Assembly: GCA_049997955.1 (NCBI GenBank)
Contig: JAEBDY010000027.1
Coordinates: 1 to 64,000, forward strand
Length of the DNA stretch: 64,000 nucleotides
Direction: 5' to 3'
From: Umezawaea sp049997955
GTDB taxonomy: Bacteria; Actinomycetota; Actinomycetes; Mycobacteriales; Pseudonocardiaceae
The notes under the pieces were generated by a model. The model saw only the letters and a program-made list of their open reading frames with translations. It was not told the origin of the DNA and searched no databases. Below are positions 50,591 to 59,437 of this stretch, in pieces (the stretch's first letter is position 1; the number at the start of each line of letters is the position of its first letter). The position numbers and the translations under genes were made by a program.

Positions 50591-51802
50591 TCACACCACC
50601 CGCTTGCCGTCCATCCACACGCCGCGGACCGCGGTGCGGAACTCGGTGCCGCTGCGCGCGGCCAGTTCCTCGGCATCACCGCGGACCAGCACGAGGTCCG
50701 CCTTCTTGCCCGGCTCGACCGTGCCCAGCTCACCGTCCACACCGAGAAGTTCGGCTGCGGACCGCGTCGCGGCGTGCAGGGCCGCGGCGGGGGACAGTCC
50801 ACTCGCGACCATCAGCGGCAGCTCGTCCAGGTTGTCGCCGTGCGGGCCGACGCCGGAGTCCGAGCCCATCGCGATCTTCACGCCCGCCTCGACGGCCATG
50901 CGCACCGACTCGTCGTGCCGCGCGGCCACGCTGATCGCCTTGTCGCGGATGTGGTCCGACACCGTCATCCCGGCCGCGATCTGCTTGAGCACCGCGCGCG
51001 GCGCGGTCAACGTCGGCACCAGCCACGTGCCGTGCTCCAGCATCAGCTCGACCGCCTCGTCGTCGAGGAACACGCCGTGCTCGACCGAGCGGACGCCGTT
51101 GCGCGCGGCGACCTTGATGCCGTCGGTGGCCTGGGCGTGCGACATGACGAAGATGCCCGCCGCGGTCGCCTCGGCGACGACCATCGCGACCTCCTCGTCG
51201 CGGAACTGGCCGAGCCGCGGGTTCGAGCGCGGCGACAGCACCCCGCCGCTGGTCGCGATCTTGATGACGTCGGCGCCCGCGCGCACGAGTTCGCGCACGA
51301 TCCGCCGCAGCTCCTCGGGGCCGTCGCCGACGCCGTTCGGCGCGCCGGGGTGCGCCACCGAGCCGTGGACGCCGCACGGCATCCAGTCGTCGCCGTGACC
51401 GCCGGTCTGCGACACCATGCTGATCGCGATCTGCATCCGCGGCCCGGTGACCAGCCCGGTGCGCACCGCCTGCGCCACGCCGAGGTCCGAGCCGAGCGCG
51501 TCGCGCACGGACGTGATGCCGCACTCCAGCGTCGCCCGCATGTTGCCGATGGCCTGGTAGAACGGCAGCGAGAACGGGGTGTTCAGCGCCTTCACCGTGT
51601 CGATGTCGCTGAACATGAAGTGCGTGTGGCAGTCGAACAGTCCCGGTAGGACGGTGTGACCGGTCGCGTCCACGACCTCGTCACCGTCCAGGCCGGTGCC
51701 GACCTCCACGATCCGGCCGTCCTCGACCACCACGTCACCGGTCTGCGCGGACGCGCCGGAGCCGTCGAACACCTTGCCACCTGCGAACACGATCCGTGTC
51801 AT
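50591..51802 (-). CDS. Metal-dependent amidohydrolase (prolidase-like)
   Basis: This 403-residue amidohydrolase superfamily TIM barrel has the HxH site in LFDCHTHF, the probable carboxylated Lys in DVIKIATSGG, His ligands in FVMSHAQ and SVEHGVF and the Asp in IAMGSDSG. Its closest relatives in architecture are the imidazolonepropionase/Xaa-Pro dipeptidase-like clade. A dipeptide or cyclic amide substrate is inferred, in keeping with the divergent S9 peptidase. ATG 51802 (MTRIVFAGGKVFDG) is preferred to the frame start at 51829. Confidence 0.87.
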   Translation of the reverse strand: MTRIVFAGGKVFDGSGASAQTGDVVVEDGRIVEVGTGLDGDEVVDATGHTVLPGLFDCHTHFMFSDIDTVKALNTPFSLPFYQAIGNMRATLECGITSVRDALGSDLGVAQAVRTGLVTGPRMQIAISMVSQTGGHGDDWMPCGVHGSVAHPGAPNGVGDGPEELRRIVRELVRAGADVIKIATSGGVLSPRSNPRLGQFRDEEVAMVVAEATAAGIFVMSHAQATDGIKVAARNGVRSVEHGVFLDDEAVELMLEHGTWLVPTLTAPRAVLKQIAAGMTVSDHIRDKAISVAARHDESVRMAVEAGVKIAMGSDSGVGPHGDNLDELPLMVASGLSPAAALHAATRSAAELLGVDGELGTVEPGKKADLVLVRGDAEELAARSGTEFRTAVRGVWMDGKRVV

Positions 51803-51876
51803 GGCACCGCAATCCTGTGTGATCGTCAATAAATCTCGTGAGCCTTGCTAAGAATAGTGGGGTAACGTGCTCCATC

Positions 51877-53799
51877 GTGCGCCCCGATGACCTGAAACTG
51901 CTGTCCGTGCCCGGCCCGCTCGCGCTGCACGGCGACCTCCTCCTGGTCACCGTGACGAGCCCCGACCTGGCCGCGAACGCCTACCGGGGCGGCCTGCACC
52001 GCGTCCCGCTGGACGGCGGCGACCCCGTGCGCTGGACGTGGGGGGACCGCGACTTCGCGCCCCGCGTGTCGCCGGACGGCCGCTGGGTGGCGTTCCTGCG
52101 CAGCTCCGGCACCGGCAAGGCCGCCGTGCCGCAGTTGCACGTGCTGCCCACCGAGGGCGGCGAGCCCCGCCGAGTCACCGACCTGCCCCTCGGCGCGGGC
52201 GTCCCCGTGTGGGCGCCGGACTCGCGGCGGGTCGCGTTCACCGCGCGCATCCCCGAGGCCGGTCGCTACGGCACGACGGCCGTCGAGGGCGAGGACGCCC
52301 CGACCCCGGACGCCGAGGCGCCGCGCCGCATCACCCGGCTCGACTACCGCGTCGACGACGTCGGCTTCCTCGGCGACCGCGCACCGCGGCTGCACGTCGT
52401 GGACGCCCTGACCCCCGACGCGAAGCCGGTGGAGCTGACCGACGGCACGTTCACCGTCGGCGAGCCCGCCTGGACGCCGGACGGCGCCGCCGTCGTGTTC
52501 GTCGCCGACCGCGACCTCGGCACGCCCGAGTCCCTGCACAGCGACCTGTACTCCGTGCCCGCCGAAGGCGGCTCGGTCGAGCTGCTCGTGCGCACCGGGG
52601 GCAGCGCCGCGCTCCCGGTCCACGGCCCGGACGGCACGCTCTACTTCTACGGCTGCGAGTACACCGGCATCCACGCCGTCGCCCGCAACACGGGCCTCTG
52701 GGCGGTCACCGCCTCCGGCCCCCTCAGGCTCACCGACGAGGAGACCGTCGACTGCGAGCGCGCGGCGGGCCCGGCCGTTCCCACGGAGTCCGGTGTGGTC
52801 GTCGCGGTCCGCAACCGCGGGGCCGTCGAACTGCGTCGGGTCCCGCTCGCCGCGTCCGGCGCCGTGCTGGAGGACCTGGAAGTCCTCGCCGGACAGGGTG
52901 CCGAGGTCAGGTCGTTCGGCGTGCACGGCGACCGGATCGCCGCCGTCGTGTCCACTTCGGACAACCCCGGTGAGGTGGAGCTCGTCGGCACGGGCGTGCT
53001 GACGGACTTCGCCGCACCGCTGCGCGCGGCGGGCGTGCACCGCGCGGTGGAGCTGACCGGCACCGCCCCCGACGGCCATCCCGCGCACGGCTTCCTCGTG
53101 CTCCCGGAGGGCGAGGGCCCGCACCCGGTCGTGCTGGCCGTCCACGGCGGCCCGTTCATGTACCACGGCCAGGGCTTCTTCGACGAGGCGCAGGTCTACG
53201 CCGGCGCGGGCTACGCGGTCGTCCTGCCCAACCCGCGCGGCTCGGCGGGCTACGGCCAGGCGCACGGCCAGGCGGTCGTCGGCGGGTTCGGCACGGTCGA
53301 CGTGGACGACGTGCTCGCGGTTCTCGACGCCGCCCTGGAGCGCCCGGAGCTGGACGCGGGCCGGGTGGGCGTCATGGGCGGCTCGTACGGCGGCTTCATG
53401 GCCAGCTGGCTCGCGGCGCACCACGGCGAGCGCTTCCGCGCGGCGTGGAGCGAACGCGCCGTCAACGCCTGGGACTCCTTCGGCGGCTCGTCCGACATCG
53501 GCTGGTTCTTCGCCGACGCGTACTGCGGCTCCGATCCCGCGAAGCAGCACGCCATGAGCCCGCTGACCTACGCCGAGAAGATCACGATGCCCTTCGCCGT
53601 GGTGCACTCGGAACACGACTGGCGCTGCCCGTTGGAACAGGCCCAGCGCATGTTCGTCGCCCTCCGCCGCAACGGCGTGGACGCCGAGATGCTGATCTTC
53701 CCGGGCGAGGGCCACGAACTGACCCGCTCCGGCAAGCCCCGCCACCGCCACCAGCGCTTCGACGCGGTCCTGGACTGGTGGTCGAGGCACCTGGGCTGA
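51877..53799 (+). CDS. S9-family peptidase (prolyl oligopeptidase/AAP-like)
   Basis: This 640-residue protein has an N-terminal beta-propeller (repeated SPDGRWVAFLR, APDSRRVAFTA, TPDGAAVVFVA). A C-terminal alpha/beta hydrolase follows: oxyanion region AVHGGPFMYHG, nucleophile Ser in GGSYGGFMASW, Asp in HSEHDWRCP and His in PGEGHELTRSG. It is intracellular (no signal) and of the acylaminoacyl-peptidase or dipeptidyl-peptidase type. The GTG at 51877 (VRPDDLKLLSVPG) lies 8 bp after TAACGT and is preferred over the earlier GTG at 51838. It is divergent from the amidohydrolase by 75 bp. Confidence 0.9.
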   Translation: MRPDDLKLLSVPGPLALHGDLLLVTVTSPDLAANAYRGGLHRVPLDGGDPVRWTWGDRDFAPRVSPDGRWVAFLRSSGTGKAAVPQLHVLPTEGGEPRRVTDLPLGAGVPVWAPDSRRVAFTARIPEAGRYGTTAVEGEDAPTPDAEAPRRITRLDYRVDDVGFLGDRAPRLHVVDALTPDAKPVELTDGTFTVGEPAWTPDGAAVVFVADRDLGTPESLHSDLYSVPAEGGSVELLVRTGGSAALPVHGPDGTLYFYGCEYTGIHAVARNTGLWAVTASGPLRLTDEETVDCERAAGPAVPTESGVVVAVRNRGAVELRRVPLAASGAVLEDLEVLAGQGAEVRSFGVHGDRIAAVVSTSDNPGEVELVGTGVLTDFAAPLRAAGVHRAVELTGTAPDGHPAHGFLVLPEGEGPHPVVLAVHGGPFMYHGQGFFDEAQVYAGAGYAVVLPNPRGSAGYGQAHGQAVVGGFGTVDVDDVLAVLDAALERPELDAGRVGVMGGSYGGFMASWLAAHHGERFRAAWSERAVNAWDSFGGSSDIGWFFADAYCGSDPAKQHAMSPLTYAEKITMPFAVVHSEHDWRCPLEQAQRMFVALRRNGVDAEMLIFPGEGHELTRSGKPRHRHQRFDAVLDWWSRHLG

Positions 53800-53901
53800 C
53801 GACCTGGTCGGCGTGCGACTTTCGGGGGTTTCCCGACCTGCGTGGTGGGCGGGATATCTCAATGGCTAGCGGTGGCGGCCAACGTGCGGCACGCTGCCTG
53901 C

Positions 53902-54468
53902 ATGCAGTGGACCGTCCGGACAGCGCGCCCGGAGGACGCCACGGAGATCGCCAGGATCAACGTGGCCGCCTGGCAGCACGCGTACCGGGGCATCGTCGCC
54001 GACCCCGTGCTGGATCGCATGCTGCCCGAAAGCAGACTGCCGGGCTGGACGCGCGTACTGGCCCTCCCGGAACCCAGCGCGGTGTTCGTGTCGGTCTCGG
54101 GCGACGGCACGATAGGCGCCTACTGCGCGGTGGACGCCGTCCGGGAAGTGGGCGACGCCCACCCGGACCTGAACACGGGCGAGATGACAGCGATCTACGC
54201 CGACCCGACGTTCAAGGGCACGGGCGCGGGCCACGAGGTCCACGAGACAGCGGTCCGCCACCTGATCGAACACGGCTTCCGCTACGCGGTGCTGTGGGTC
54301 TTCCAGGACAACACCCCGAGCCGCGACTTCTACGAGTCGCACGGCTGGCGCCACGACGGGCTGGTGCACCGGTACGAACTGGGCGACCAGGAACTACCGG
54401 AAGTCAGGTACGCCAGATTCCTGTCGGCCCCAAGACGCCGCTCACCAGCAGCCGCAAGACGGAACTGA
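53902..54468 (+). CDS. GNAT-family N-acetyltransferase
   Basis: This 188-residue GNAT protein starts MQWTVRTARPEDATEIARIN, with the usual AWQHAYRGIV segment. GEMTAIYADPTFKGTGAGHEV has the acetyl-CoA loop in the form KGTGAG, and motif B is VFQDNTPSRDFYESHGWRHDG. Substrate unknown. The ATG at 53902 gives the canonical start; the frame upstream to 53842 lacks family similarity. Basic C-terminus. Confidence 0.83.
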   Translation: MQWTVRTARPEDATEIARINVAAWQHAYRGIVADPVLDRMLPESRLPGWTRVLALPEPSAVFVSVSGDGTIGAYCAVDAVREVGDAHPDLNTGEMTAIYADPTFKGTGAGHEVHETAVRHLIEHGFRYAVLWVFQDNTPSRDFYESHGWRHDGLVHRYELGDQELPEVRYARFLSAPRRRSPAAARRN

Positions 54469-54692
54469 CAGCAACGCATCAACGACAGTTCAAGCAAAGC
54501 GCAAACCACTGCGCCGCCACTCAACAAACGCGCCCAACCGGACCTGCTACCGCTCAGCGGAAATACGGCGCCAAACACATCAGCGTCAAAGCCGAAGCAT
54601 GCCAACAAGCCCACAGGGCTCAAGCGGCTGAACGGCACCGGACTCACCACCCAAAGCGGACGCACGCAACCAACCCGACGCACTCCCCCTCC

Positions 54693-54776
54693 GCCGCCCC
54701 GATCCGAAGCGCCCTCAGCATTTTTCTTCGTTTGTCAAGGCATCTTTCCCGCCTTGACAAATCAAGGAAAATGGTG
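54693..54776 (+). repeat. Dispersed hairpin repeat, copy 4
   Basis: The block GCCCCGATCCGAAGCGCCCT (54696-54715) leads to the inner stem TTTGTCAAGGC (54731-54741) and GCCTTGACAAA (54751-54761), with the invariant loop ATCTTTCCC. Outer arms CATTTTTCTTCG (54719-54730) and TCAAGGAAAATGG (54763-54775) pair imperfectly and differ from all other copies. Confidence 0.93.
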
Positions 54777-54981
54777 GAGACAATTGCGCGAGCGGGGTGA
54801 CGTCGAGGGAACCACCGCGACCTCTACGCGCAGGTCCGACGGGCCGTGGGCTTCGGTTCCGGCGGCCGCACGCAGATGACTGCTTCGGCGGTGCCAAGCG
54901 GCTGACTTCGGCTTCCAGCGGTGGAGAAGCCGATGGCGGCTTCTGTCAAAGCCGAGCACCGGCCCAGCCGCCGTCGTGCTG

Positions 54982-55098
54982 TGGCCGATTTGACTCGGGG
55001 ACCCCTTGATTTGACCCTTGATCGGGCTAAAAGGGCAGTCCCGAAAGCCTGCCCGATCACCAATTTTAAGGGTCAAATCCCCCGAGTAAAATCGGCCA
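54982..55098. repeat. 117-bp nested inverted repeat
   Basis: Outer arms TGGCCGATTTGACTCGGGG (54982-55000) and CCCCGAGTAAAATCGGCCA (55080-55098) match at 18 of 19 positions. Middle arms TTTGACCCTT (55010-55019) and AAGGGTCAAA (55068-55077) and inner arms GATCGGGC (55020-55027) and GCCCGATC (55051-55058) are perfect. The 23-nt centre is partly paired. It resembles a small non-autonomous element or structured RNA; only one copy is in the window. Confidence 0.85.
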
Positions 55099-55180
55099 CG
55101 TTTGTGGACCTCGTCCCGCCTGGGTTGTGGGTTGGCCGACTGCCACTCACCCCGTCGTCCCTCTTGCGTCTTTGAGCGCT

Positions 55181-55837
55181 CTACCCCAGCAACGTGTAGT
55201 TCAGTTCCTGGCAGACCCGTGCCAGCGGCAAATCCAACCCTGGGTGGTCCAGCGGCAAGAGCACGTCCGGTGACGCGGGTAGGCACGTTGCCCCCGGTGG
55301 GTCCCACAGGCACACCGCTGGATCGCCCGAGTCCATCGAGGACCGGTACCAGAGTCCGTCCAACTCGGGGTGTGCTGCCCGGATCGCTCGTGCCCAGGCC
55401 TGCGTCAGGTGTTTTGGTCCGCTGCTCAGCTCTTGCGAGGCCCCTACCCGAGTTGGCCACAGGCCGGTCAGGTCCAGCAGGCGCAGGGTTCTCCTCGGTC
55501 GCAAGGCGACCAGGAACGGGCTTCTGGTGCGCCGGTCCACGACCGACGTCGCCTGGAACACCTCCGCCACGCTCGTGCGCACCGTGAGTCCGAAGTACAG
55601 CACTCCGTGCTCCTGCGCGACGGCTGGTGTGCCGTCCGCTGTAGGCGGTTGGGTGTCGAACCGGGCGTGGGGCAGGGGGCCGGTGTAGCGGAAGGTGTTC
55701 CACCGTTGCGGGTGTTGGCCTTTCGCGGTGAAGACGCGCACCAGGCGGGTCGCGCGGTGCACCGCCACCACGTCTTCCGTCCGGCGCAGTATCGCCTGCA
55801 GCACGGCGGGAGCGGGCGGCTGGGGGAGCCGTGACAA
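55181..55837 (-). CDS. RES-domain toxin (NAD-degrading type)
   Basis: This 218-residue RES protein has the defining residues in order: Arg in VHRATRLVRVF, WNTFRYTGPLPHARFD, Glu in TSVAEVFQ, and Ser in LWYRSSMDSGDPAVCLW. RES toxins such as MbcT break down NAD+ (phosphorolysis or hydrolysis). It lies directly after the antitoxin gene (29-bp gap). The only in-frame start is TTG at 55837, an uncommon start that would keep toxin synthesis low. The stop is at 55181, next to the inverted repeat. Confidence 0.85.
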   Translation of the reverse strand: MSRLPQPPAPAVLQAILRRTEDVVAVHRATRLVRVFTAKGQHPQRWNTFRYTGPLPHARFDTQPPTADGTPAVAQEHGVLYFGLTVRTSVAEVFQATSVVDRRTRSPFLVALRPRRTLRLLDLTGLWPTRVGASQELSSGPKHLTQAWARAIRAAHPELDGLWYRSSMDSGDPAVCLWDPPGATCLPASPDVLLPLDHPGLDLPLARVCQELNYTLLG

Positions 55838-55866
55838 TTCGGATCCAGGTGGCTAGGGGACGTGGG

Positions 55867-56451
55867 TCAGACCGGCGTTCCGAGCATTCCCGCCAGGTCG
55901 GCCACGCGGCGGGGGTCGCCGCCCGCCAGCAGCCATTCGCGGGGTGTGGTCGGGGTGCCGTCCACCAGCAGGTCTTCCTGGGCGGTGGTCATGAACGCCG
56001 CCACGACGAGCGCGGGCTGGTCCTGGGCGACGGTCGCCAGCACCGCTTCCAGGCCGGGGAGGACGCCGGTGCCCGCGAACTGCCACGCGGGGAGTCGCCA
56101 GCTGCCCTTGTCCTTCCAGCCCACCAGTCGTCCGACGCCCAGGCGGTGGCGGATGCGGCTGGTGTCGACCTGCAACTGGCGTGCGGCCGCGGCGACGGTG
56201 AGCGCGGAGTCGCGCAGGACGGCCAGCGCGACGACCGTGCGCGCCCTGGGTTGTGCGTCCGCGACGGTGAGCGGACCGAGATCGAGGCCCACCTCGGTCA
56301 GGACCTCGCGCTGGTCCGGCGTGAAGTAGCTCGCAGGCTCCGGGTGAGGAGGGGCGAGCCGCTTGGCGGCCTCTTCGACCAGGGTGAGGAACTCCGATGG
56401 CGTGACCTGTAGGCCGGCCTTGGCCAGCACCGTATCCAGCGCAGGACTCAT
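55867..56451 (-). CDS. RES-partner antitoxin (Xre/DUF2384-like)
   Basis: This 194-residue protein has an N-terminal helical region and a central HTH-like section (VAAAARQLQVDTSRIRHRLGVG). The C-terminal half, WRLPAWQFAGTGVLPGLEAV through TTPREWLLAGGDPRRVADLA, matches the DUF2384/MbcA-type toxin-binding module common beside RES toxins. ATG 56451 lies 6 bp after TACTCT, giving a probable leaderless message. The palindromes just upstream suggest autorepression by the toxin-antitoxin complex. Confidence 0.82.
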   Translation of the reverse strand: MSPALDTVLAKAGLQVTPSEFLTLVEEAAKRLAPPHPEPASYFTPDQREVLTEVGLDLGPLTVADAQPRARTVVALAVLRDSALTVAAAARQLQVDTSRIRHRLGVGRLVGWKDKGSWRLPAWQFAGTGVLPGLEAVLATVAQDQPALVVAAFMTTAQEDLLVDGTPTTPREWLLAGGDPRRVADLAGMLGTPV

Positions 56452-56518
56452 GCGCACAGAGTATCCCGCGCGTGCGCCTTTGTGCGCCCGATCGGGAGGA
56501 TTGGTCGGAATGTTCCAC

Positions 56519-56530
56519 TGTGCGCGCACA
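56519..56530. promoter_or_regulatory. Candidate toxin-antitoxin operator
   Basis: TGTGCGCGCACA is a perfect 12-bp palindrome. Related half-sites occur nearby: TGCGCACA at 56451-56458 and TTGTGCGC at 56480-56487. Their spacing over about 80 bp ahead of the antitoxin start fits cooperative autoregulation. Confidence 0.5.
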
Positions 56531-56659
56531 AGTCACGACACTACGTAAACAGGCGAGGCCCGGCACCGGCTGAAGGTCGTGAGATGGCCCTCATCGGAGG
56601 CTGGTTACCATTCGGGCCGCGTCAGGTCGACGCGCTCGACGTGCGGGGGTGGTTGTTCG

Positions 56660-57853
56660 ATGGTCGCGGATGCCGGGTACGCGGTTCGGTCGGACAAACC
56701 GACGCTCGGGATCGCGGCGGCCTGGCTGCTGGTGATGATCGGGACGCTCGTCCACGTCATGACCCGCCCCTTCGACTGGTCGCTCGACCTGCGCGTCTAC
56801 CGCAACGGCGGCGGCGCGTGGCTCGAAGGCCTGCCGATCTACATCGACCACTTCGGCAGCTCCATGGGCGGTCCCGACCTGCCGTTCACCTACCCGCCGA
56901 TCGCGGTGGTGCTGTTCAGCCCGCTGTCCGCCGTGCCGCTGCCCGTGGCGATCTTCGCCATCGCGCTGCTGAACCTGGTGGCGCTCACCGCGCTCTGCCT
57001 GATCGCCGCGATCCGCGTCTGCGGACGTGGACCGCTGGCCATTCGCTACGGGCTCGGCGCCGCGGCCGTCAGCTCGGTCTTCGACCCGGTGCGCGAGACG
57101 CTGGCGTTCGGCCAGATCAACCTGCTGCTGGCCGTCCTCGTGCTGCTGGACTGCTTGCTGGCCCGCACGCGGATCCCGCGCGGCGCGCTCATCGGCCTCG
57201 CCGCCGCGATCAAGCTGACGCCCGCGGTGTTCGTGCTGTTCTTCCTCGCCGCCAGGCAGTGGCGGCCCGCGATCACGGCGTTCGCGTCGTTCCTGGTGTT
57301 CGGCGCGCTCGGCTTCCTGATCATGCCGACCGACGCCCGCGAGTTCTGGTTCCACGCGCTGCTCGACCCCGGCCGCGTCGGCAGGCTGACCTACACCGCC
57401 AACCAGTCGTTGCGCGGCCTCGTGGCCAGGCTCGGACTGGACGGCACGCCGCAGGTCGTGGTCTGGGTGCTGCTGTCGCTCCTCGTCGTCGCCCTGGCCG
57501 TGGTCGCCGCCGCGAAGGCCCGCCGCGCGCAGGACGACGTGACCGCCTTCCTGGTCGTCGCGGTCGCGGGCCTGCTCGTGTCCCCGGTGTCCTGGGGGCA
57601 CCACTGGATCTGGATCGCTCCGGCGCTGACCCTGTTCGCGGTCCCGGCCCTGCGCCGGGCGAGGAAGTTCTGGGCGTTCGCCGTGCCCGGTGTGCTCATC
57701 TTCCTGATCGGCCCGCACTGGCTGTTCCCCAACGACAACGACGTCGAGCGCGACTGGGCGTGGTGGCAGCAGGTCATCGGCAACGCCTACGTCTGGTTCG
57801 GACTCGCGGTCGTCGTGGCGCTCGCGCTGTCCCGGCGTCCCAAGGCCGCCTGA
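56660..57853 (+). CDS. GT87-family polyprenol-phosphomannose mannosyltransferase
   Basis: This 397-residue integral membrane protein has about ten hydrophobic segments. Its first loop carries DLRVYRNGGGAWLEGLPIY, with the Asp that is catalytic in GT-C enzymes. FTYPPIAVVLFSPL, GQINLLLAVLVLLDC and ANQSLRGL are typical DUF2029/GT87 motifs. Such enzymes (PimE and relatives) add mannose from a polyprenyl phosphate donor to phosphatidylinositol mannosides or lipomannan at the outer face. ATG 56660 chosen; the frame start at 56579 lacks support. The next gene is a related GT-C enzyme. Confidence 0.85.
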   Translation: MVADAGYAVRSDKPTLGIAAAWLLVMIGTLVHVMTRPFDWSLDLRVYRNGGGAWLEGLPIYIDHFGSSMGGPDLPFTYPPIAVVLFSPLSAVPLPVAIFAIALLNLVALTALCLIAAIRVCGRGPLAIRYGLGAAAVSSVFDPVRETLAFGQINLLLAVLVLLDCLLARTRIPRGALIGLAAAIKLTPAVFVLFFLAARQWRPAITAFASFLVFGALGFLIMPTDAREFWFHALLDPGRVGRLTYTANQSLRGLVARLGLDGTPQVVVWVLLSLLVVALAVVAAAKARRAQDDVTAFLVVAVAGLLVSPVSWGHHWIWIAPALTLFAVPALRRARKFWAFAVPGVLIFLIGPHWLFPNDNDVERDWAWWQQVIGNAYVWFGLAVVVALALSRRPKAA

Positions 57854-57909
57854 CGCGTTTTCCCGTCACGCCCAGGGGAGGCGGCGCTCGTGTGGGACGA
57901 TGACCCGCG

Positions 57910-59421
57910 ATGGCGTCAACTCCGTCCCTCCCCCGATCCAGCGCCGTGCCACTTGCGCCGCGTGCTGCTGTCAGCACGCCGGAACCGACCGGCATCCCGA
58001 TCCGCACCATCCTGCTGGGGGTCGCGGGCGTTTCGCTGATCTCCCTCGGTGGGGCGGGCGCGGGCGCGGTGCTGAAGACGGACCCGCTGCTCACGGACCT
58101 GTCGTTGAGCTGGATCCGGTACGGCCACGGGCAGGACCTGGCGACGGCCGTGCTGTACCTGGGTCTGGGTCTGGTGCTCTGGTCGTGGGTGCGGCTGGGT
58201 CGCATGGTGCACAACCGGTACGTGGGCAGCGCGGCGGTGGTGATCGCGATCGTGGCGTGGACGTTGCCGCTGCTGCTGTCGCCGCCGTTGTTCTCCAAGG
58301 ACGTCTACTCCTACCTGGCGCAGGGGCAGTTGGCGTTGCACGGTTTCGACCCGTACCGGGTGGGTCCTGCGGCGTTGCCGAGTCCGTTGAGCGACAACGT
58401 GAGCTGGGTGTGGCAGAACACCCCGGCGCCGTACGGGCCGCTGTTCATCCTGATCGCCAAGGGCGTCGTGTGGATGACGAACGGCAGCGTCGTCGGCGGT
58501 GTGGTGCTGATGCGGTTCACCCTGGCCGCGGGGTTGGCCCTGCTGTGCTGGTCGCTGCCCGCTCTGGCCCGGCACCTCGGTGGCCGTCCGGCGGTGGCCC
58601 TGTGGCTCGCGGGGGCGAACCCGCTGATGCTCATCCACCTGATCGGCGGCGGCCACAACGACATCCTGATGGTCGGGCTCATGGCCGCGGGGGTCCTGAT
58701 GGTGCTCGAACGACGACACGTCCTCGGAATCGCACTAGTCACCCTCGCCGTGGCGATCAAGGCCACCGCGGTCATCGCGCTGCCGTTCCTGGTGCTGGTG
58801 TGGGCCGCCCGGCTCGACGGCACGCGGAGAGCCCGGCTGGGCCGGGCGATCGGCAACGGCGTCGCGGTGTTCGTGGCCGTGTTCGCCGCCTGCACCGTGG
58901 TCGCCAAGGTCGACCTCGGCTGGATCCCCGCACTGAGCTCGTCCTCGACGATCGTGAACTGGCTTTCGCTACCCAGCGCCGTCGGCGACTTCGCCTACAC
59001 CGTGGTCAACACCGTCGTGTCCGTCGAACCCGGCGTGTTCATGGCCATCGCCCGCGGCGCCGGATCACTGCTGCTCATCTACATCGCCTGGCGACAATGG
59101 CGCGCGGCCGAGGACGGCGGCCCGAACGCGATCCGACACGCCGCGTTGACCATGCTCGCCGTCGCACTGCTGTCACCCGCCACCCTGCCCTGGTACTTCA
59201 GCTGGCCCCTGGTCCTCGCAGCCGGACTCGCCTGGACGCTGACCGGCCTGCGCGCGGCGGTGTTCTTCTCCTGCGTGCTGCTGCTGGTCACCTTCCCCAA
59301 CGGCGACACCGGCCTCTACTCCTGGTTCTACCTGGCGTTCGTCGCCGCCGTCTCCGCGCTCGCCACCGTCTCGCTGACCCGCGTGGACCCGCTGGACCTC
59401 CAGCTCAGACCGGTCCGCTGA
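57910..59421 (+). CDS. MptA/MptB-like alpha-(1->6)-mannosyltransferase
   Basis: This 503-residue membrane enzyme has about twelve hydrophobic segments. The loop LFSKDVYSYLAQGQLALHGFDPY carries the GT-C catalytic Asp. APYGPLFILIAKG, NPLMLIHLIGGGHNDILMVG and LSPATLPWYFSWPLVLAAGLAW match the polyprenol phosphomannose-dependent MptA/MptB family, which extends the lipomannan alpha-1,6 backbone in mycobacteria and corynebacteria. ATG 57910. It follows the GT87 gene by 56 bp, so both probably act in cell-envelope mannolipid synthesis. Confidence 0.88.
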   Translation: MASTPSLPRSSAVPLAPRAAVSTPEPTGIPIRTILLGVAGVSLISLGGAGAGAVLKTDPLLTDLSLSWIRYGHGQDLATAVLYLGLGLVLWSWVRLGRMVHNRYVGSAAVVIAIVAWTLPLLLSPPLFSKDVYSYLAQGQLALHGFDPYRVGPAALPSPLSDNVSWVWQNTPAPYGPLFILIAKGVVWMTNGSVVGGVVLMRFTLAAGLALLCWSLPALARHLGGRPAVALWLAGANPLMLIHLIGGGHNDILMVGLMAAGVLMVLERRHVLGIALVTLAVAIKATAVIALPFLVLVWAARLDGTRRARLGRAIGNGVAVFVAVFAACTVVAKVDLGWIPALSSSSTIVNWLSLPSAVGDFAYTVVNTVVSVEPGVFMAIARGAGSLLLIYIAWRQWRAAEDGGPNAIRHAALTMLAVALLSPATLPWYFSWPLVLAAGLAWTLTGLRAAVFFSCVLLLVTFPNGDTGLYSWFYLAFVAAVSALATVSLTRVDPLDLQLRPVR

Positions 59422-59437
59422 GAGGCCGTGCTCCGCC

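Larger units (their letters stand above)
54469..55180. other. Intergenic region with two distinct repeat structures
   Basis: This 712-bp convergent gap carries hairpin repeat copy 4 (about 54693-54776) and the nested inverted repeat at 54982-55098. Its first 200 bp are A/C-rich on the plus strand and lack coding frames of quality. No RNA gene recognised. Confidence 0.6.

Noticed and set aside
56482..57903. 473-residue Arg-rich plus-strand frame
   Set aside because: Shadow of the GT87 gene in another frame.
56660..59421. Biosynthetic gene cluster for a glycosylated natural product
   Set aside because: The two glycosyltransferases are GT-C membrane mannosyltransferases of cell-envelope type, with no PKS, NRPS or tailoring genes nearby.
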